A stretch of DNA of 7,662 nucleotides. Origin: Candidatus Bathyarchaeota archaeon (GTDB lineage: Archaea > Thermoproteota > Bathyarchaeia > TCS64). Position 1 is the stretch's first letter. Every line of letters starts with the position of its first letter. Of the stretch, positions 5,589 through 7,662 are shown in pieces. Under the pieces are notes generated by a model. It was not told where the DNA came from. It searched no databases and worked only from the letters and a program-made list of their open reading frames with translations. Position numbers and translations under genes: made by a program. The stretch covers positions 1 through 7,662 of the forward strand of contig JAUVYU010000026.1 in the NCBI GenBank assembly GCA_030602935.1, in the 5' to 3' direction.

Positions 5589-7201
5589 TTAGAGGACTTT
5601 TGAAGTTCTTCTATCACGCTCTGTTTTCCTACTGCCGCTACATATGGCCCGAACCTCGGTCCCTGGGGGCTTCCCAGCAGAATCTTGTAGAGGATCCTGA
5701 ATAGATTCCCCGGGCGTATCCCCTCCTCTTTGGCGACGTCGAACACGGCTTCCTGGTATCCATCCTCGTCTTCGGCGGATCCGAGGGCCAACGCGATCTT
5801 CCTTATCGCCGAAGCCTCTTCACTGGTGAGTTCGACACTCTGCAGCTCCGCTACACCGAAGTCCTCTACCCAGTTCATGGCGTACTCGATCCTCTTGTCC
5901 AGACCCGAGTCTCCTTCGCGGAGGTATCCATATGCGTCGAGCTTATCCCTGATGAACTCCGCTTCAAGCCCCTTCGGGGAGACCTTGGCGAGGTTGATCA
6001 TCAGATTGTATGGAATGTGGGCGCTGGGCTCCTCGGGGGGCTTCAGTATCCAGCAGTACTGGTAGAGTCCCTTGAGCTTCTCCCTCTCCATCTCGTTCTT
6101 GACCTTCTGCTTGCCGAAGAAGACGTCCTCGATATAGTCAAGCTCGTCCACGTGGGGCTGGATGTCCTCCACGGAGCCGCTCTTGGTCCCCACGAACCTC
6201 TTGAATATCAGCAGGTTCAGGGACTGGGGGGAGCCGTACTTGTACCAGACCTGGGGCGTGAAGACGTTCCCCGCCGACTTGGAGATCTTCCGCCCTCCTC
6301 TGTCGAGGAACATCTCGTACTGGACGTGCATCGGAGGCTCCCATCCCAGGATCTCCCTGCAGATCCTGTCGTTGACCCTCACCGAGTCGGAGATGTCCTT
6401 CCCGTAGGCCTCGAACCTGATGTCCAGGGCCTTCCACCTTGCCGAGAACTCCACCTTCCAGCTGAGCTTCCCGTTTCCAGACAGGACGTCCATCTCGCCC
6501 TCGTTGCCGCAGCCCTCGAGCCAGCGGCCTTTCACCTCCATGCCCTCGCATCTGTAGAGAACCTTGTGCTCCCCTGATATGTATTCGTAGGCGTTGGTCG
6601 TGTAGATCCGCCCGCAGCTCTCGCAGACAACGAAGTAAGGGAGGGTCTCCATGTACTTCTCCTGCCCTATCTCCTCCTTGATGATCTCTCCGACCCTCTT
6701 GCTGTTCTCAAGGAGGGTCATTATCTCCTCGTTAAGGACGCCATCCTGGTAGACCTTGTTCCCGGACATGAAGTGGTAGTCCGCACCGACTATGTCGAGG
6801 GCCTCGAGTAGGAGCGAGGTCATGTGGGAGCCGAAGCTGGTGTGGCAGTCCCCGAAGTCGTCCGGTATCGAGGACACGGGGTACCCCAGCCACTTCTCCA
6901 TCTCCTCGGGGAGGCCCGCGGGGACCTTCCTGAGGCCGTCCTTGTCGTCGGAGAAGGCGATGAGTTCCGCGTTGTATCCCTGATTCCTCACACCCAGTGC
7001 CACGGCATAGTTCCTGAGGGCGTCCCCCAGGCTGCCTATATGGGGGAACCCGGAGGCTCCGAGTCCACTCTCCGTCCTGATCAACTCTAGGCTGCGACCG
7101 AGCTTCTTCTCCCTTTCAATCAGCTCCGCGGCTGTCTTGTCGTACCAAGTGCCCAGTCCGATGATCTCAGATTTGGATGCCTGTCGTCCTTTTTTCATCA
7201 T
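5585..7201 (-). CDS. lysS: Lysyl-tRNA synthetase, class I
   Basis: 538 residues, normal for class I LysRS, the archaeal form unrelated to the class II enzyme of most bacteria. It attaches lysine to tRNA(Lys). The HIGH-like motif is HIGS at 54-57 in SGFPHIGSLGDALR; the KMSKS-like loop is KISKS at 305-309 (GGRKISKSAGNVF). A probable zinc knuckle comprises C193 and C196 (CESC) with C218 and C231. The C-terminal third is the helical anticodon-binding region. Two ATGs occur in tandem at 7201 and 7198. A TATA-like element 24 bases upstream and the lack of a ribosome binding site suggest a leaderless transcript. It ends in TAA, sharing TTAA with the Lrp-like gene. All key motifs are intact. Confidence 0.97.
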   Translation of the reverse strand: MMKKGRQASKSEIIGLGTWYDKTAAELIEREKKLGRSLELIRTESGLGASGFPHIGSLGDALRNYAVALGVRNQGYNAELIAFSDDKDGLRKVPAGLPEEMEKWLGYPVSSIPDDFGDCHTSFGSHMTSLLLEALDIVGADYHFMSGNKVYQDGVLNEEIMTLLENSKRVGEIIKEEIGQEKYMETLPYFVVCESCGRIYTTNAYEYISGEHKVLYRCEGMEVKGRWLEGCGNEGEMDVLSGNGKLSWKVEFSARWKALDIRFEAYGKDISDSVRVNDRICREILGWEPPMHVQYEMFLDRGGRKISKSAGNVFTPQVWYKYGSPQSLNLLIFKRFVGTKSGSVEDIQPHVDELDYIEDVFFGKQKVKNEMEREKLKGLYQYCWILKPPEEPSAHIPYNLMINLAKVSPKGLEAEFIRDKLDAYGYLREGDSGLDKRIEYAMNWVEDFGVAELQSVELTSEEASAIRKIALALGSAEDEDGYQEAVFDVAKEEGIRPGNLFRILYKILLGSPQGPRFGPYVAAVGKQSVIEELQKSSN

Positions 7202-7216
7202 ATAGCCCAGCTTTTT

Positions 7217-7253
7217 ACAACCTTAAAGGAAAGCTCCTTAAAAAAAAGGTTGT
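7217..7253 (-). promoter_or_regulatory. lysS promoter within nested inverted repeats
   Basis: Outer arms ACAACCTT (7217-7224) and AAGGTTGT (7246-7253) are perfect 8-base complements. Inside lies AAGGA/TCCTT (7226-7230 and 7235-7239). On the minus strand CTTTAAGG (7221-7228) serves as the TATA-like element for lysS and overlaps one outer arm, so a bound regulator could compete with TBP. Confidence 0.45.
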
Positions 7254-7345
7254 TGCACCTGATCCCCGTTTTTTCATGCTTTTTGGCTGAGAATCGATAC
7301 GCTTAGAGTATGGGTGGGTATGTTCTCGTTTTTCTCCTTCGTCAG

Positions 7346-7353
7346 CCTTAAAC
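7346..7353 (+). promoter_or_regulatory. TATA-like element of the rhomboid gene
   Basis: CCTTAAAC, centred 28 bases before the ATG at 7378; it shares CCTTAAA with the plus-strand reading of the lysS element. No ribosome binding site precedes the ATG, so a leaderless transcript is likely. Two T-rich runs at about 7266-7271 and 7330-7333 have no obvious role. Confidence 0.4.
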
Positions 7354-7377
7354 TATTGTTCGCCATATCCTACTAGA

Positions 7378-7662
7378 ATGAACGAACCGGAGGAGACGGT
7401 GAAGGAGAAGACTCCTTTCATCACATATCTACTTCTATCGATCTTGGTCGTAGTCCAGCTCTACCTCTCGTTGACGAGCGTAGGGACGTCCAAGGAGATG
7501 TACGACACCTTCTCCCTGGTTCCGAAACGCCTCTTCCAGGCCGTCTACCTTGATAGCCTGGTCACCTACATGTTCCTTCACGGAAACCTCGTCCACCTCA
7601 TCGTCAACGGATTCGCCCTATACGGGGTGGGCATTATAGTGGAGAGGGACATAGGCCATCTG
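7378..7662 (+). CDS. Rhomboid-family intramembrane protease, N-terminal part
   Basis: The first 95 codons; the gene runs off the right edge. A hydrophilic start (MNEPEETVKEKTPF) leads into a first membrane helix at about 15-30. A loop region follows (YDTFSLVPKRLFQ, 46-58) that matches the usual rhomboid 'f.l.P' loop. Then comes the signature TYMFLHGNLVHLIVNGFALY (about 66-85), equivalent to 'T..F.H....HL..N...L'. The HxxxxHxxxN pattern is intact. Rhomboids cut transmembrane substrates in the membrane using a Ser-His pair. The catalytic GxSG and second His would lie beyond the window, so activity cannot be judged. It is divergent from lysS. Confidence 0.85.
   Translation, partial: MNEPEETVKEKTPFITYLLLSILVVVQLYLSLTSVGTSKEMYDTFSLVPKRLFQAVYLDSLVTYMFLHGNLVHLIVNGFALYGVGIIVERDIGHL

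Noticed and set aside
6017..6577. A 186-codon plus-strand frame and a 137-codon minus-strand frame inside lysS
   Set aside because: Both lie over the conserved LysRS core, including the KISKS loop and zinc knuckle, and encode low-complexity Leu/Val/Pro/Arg-rich sequence.
1..7662. tRNA genes, rRNA, CRISPR arrays and insertion sequences
   Set aside because: No cloverleaf with a GGTTCRA arm, no regularly spaced direct repeats and no transposase or terminal inverted repeats were seen on either strand.

Overview
The window is archaeal chromosome. Four translation genes are of archaeal type: class I lysyl-tRNA synthetase, AlaX, archaeal HisRS and an EndA-family tRNA-splicing endonuclease subunit. 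Promoters are TATA-type, and several transcripts look leaderless while others carry a GGAGGTG-type ribosome binding site. The EndA protein has lost its catalytic His and Lys, so it is probably the structural half of a heteromeric enzyme. That architecture is known mainly from the TACK side of the archaea. A bathyarchaeial or related Thermoproteota genome fits, but this is inference.

Layout, left to right. The 3' end of secY overlaps alaX by four bases (ATGA). A 283-base gap follows, holding the hisS promoter and an odd open frame broken by a TAG. hisS then meets the convergent endA-like gene, the two stop codons interlocking in a shared CTAG. An AT-rich spacer with several hairpins leads to a small three-helix membrane protein. 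Behind it lies a candidate box C/D-like RNA. Next comes a divergent pair: a NitrOD5-like small protein on the minus strand and a 64-residue secreted glycine-tailed peptide on the plus strand, sharing a dyad-symmetric promoter. A two-module Lrp/AsnC-like regulator follows. Its natural start lies upstream of an in-frame TAG, so intact DNA-binding needs readthrough. It is convergent with lysS, the stops interlocking in TTAA. lysS is divergent from a rhomboid protease gene that runs off the right edge.

The GC-rich housekeeping genes (secY, alaX, hisS, endA, lysS) bracket a block from about 2870 to 5588 whose genes are small, poorly characterised and richer in A and T, most clearly the Lrp-like gene. 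The housekeeping genes share a theme: protein export (secY) and tRNA quality, charging and maturation. The inner block looks like an accessory or regulatory insert. The most notable observations are the amber codon in the Lrp-like regulator, the catalytically dead EndA subunit, the box C/D-like RNA candidate, the secreted peptide with its dyad promoter, and a second similar dyad over the lysS promoter.
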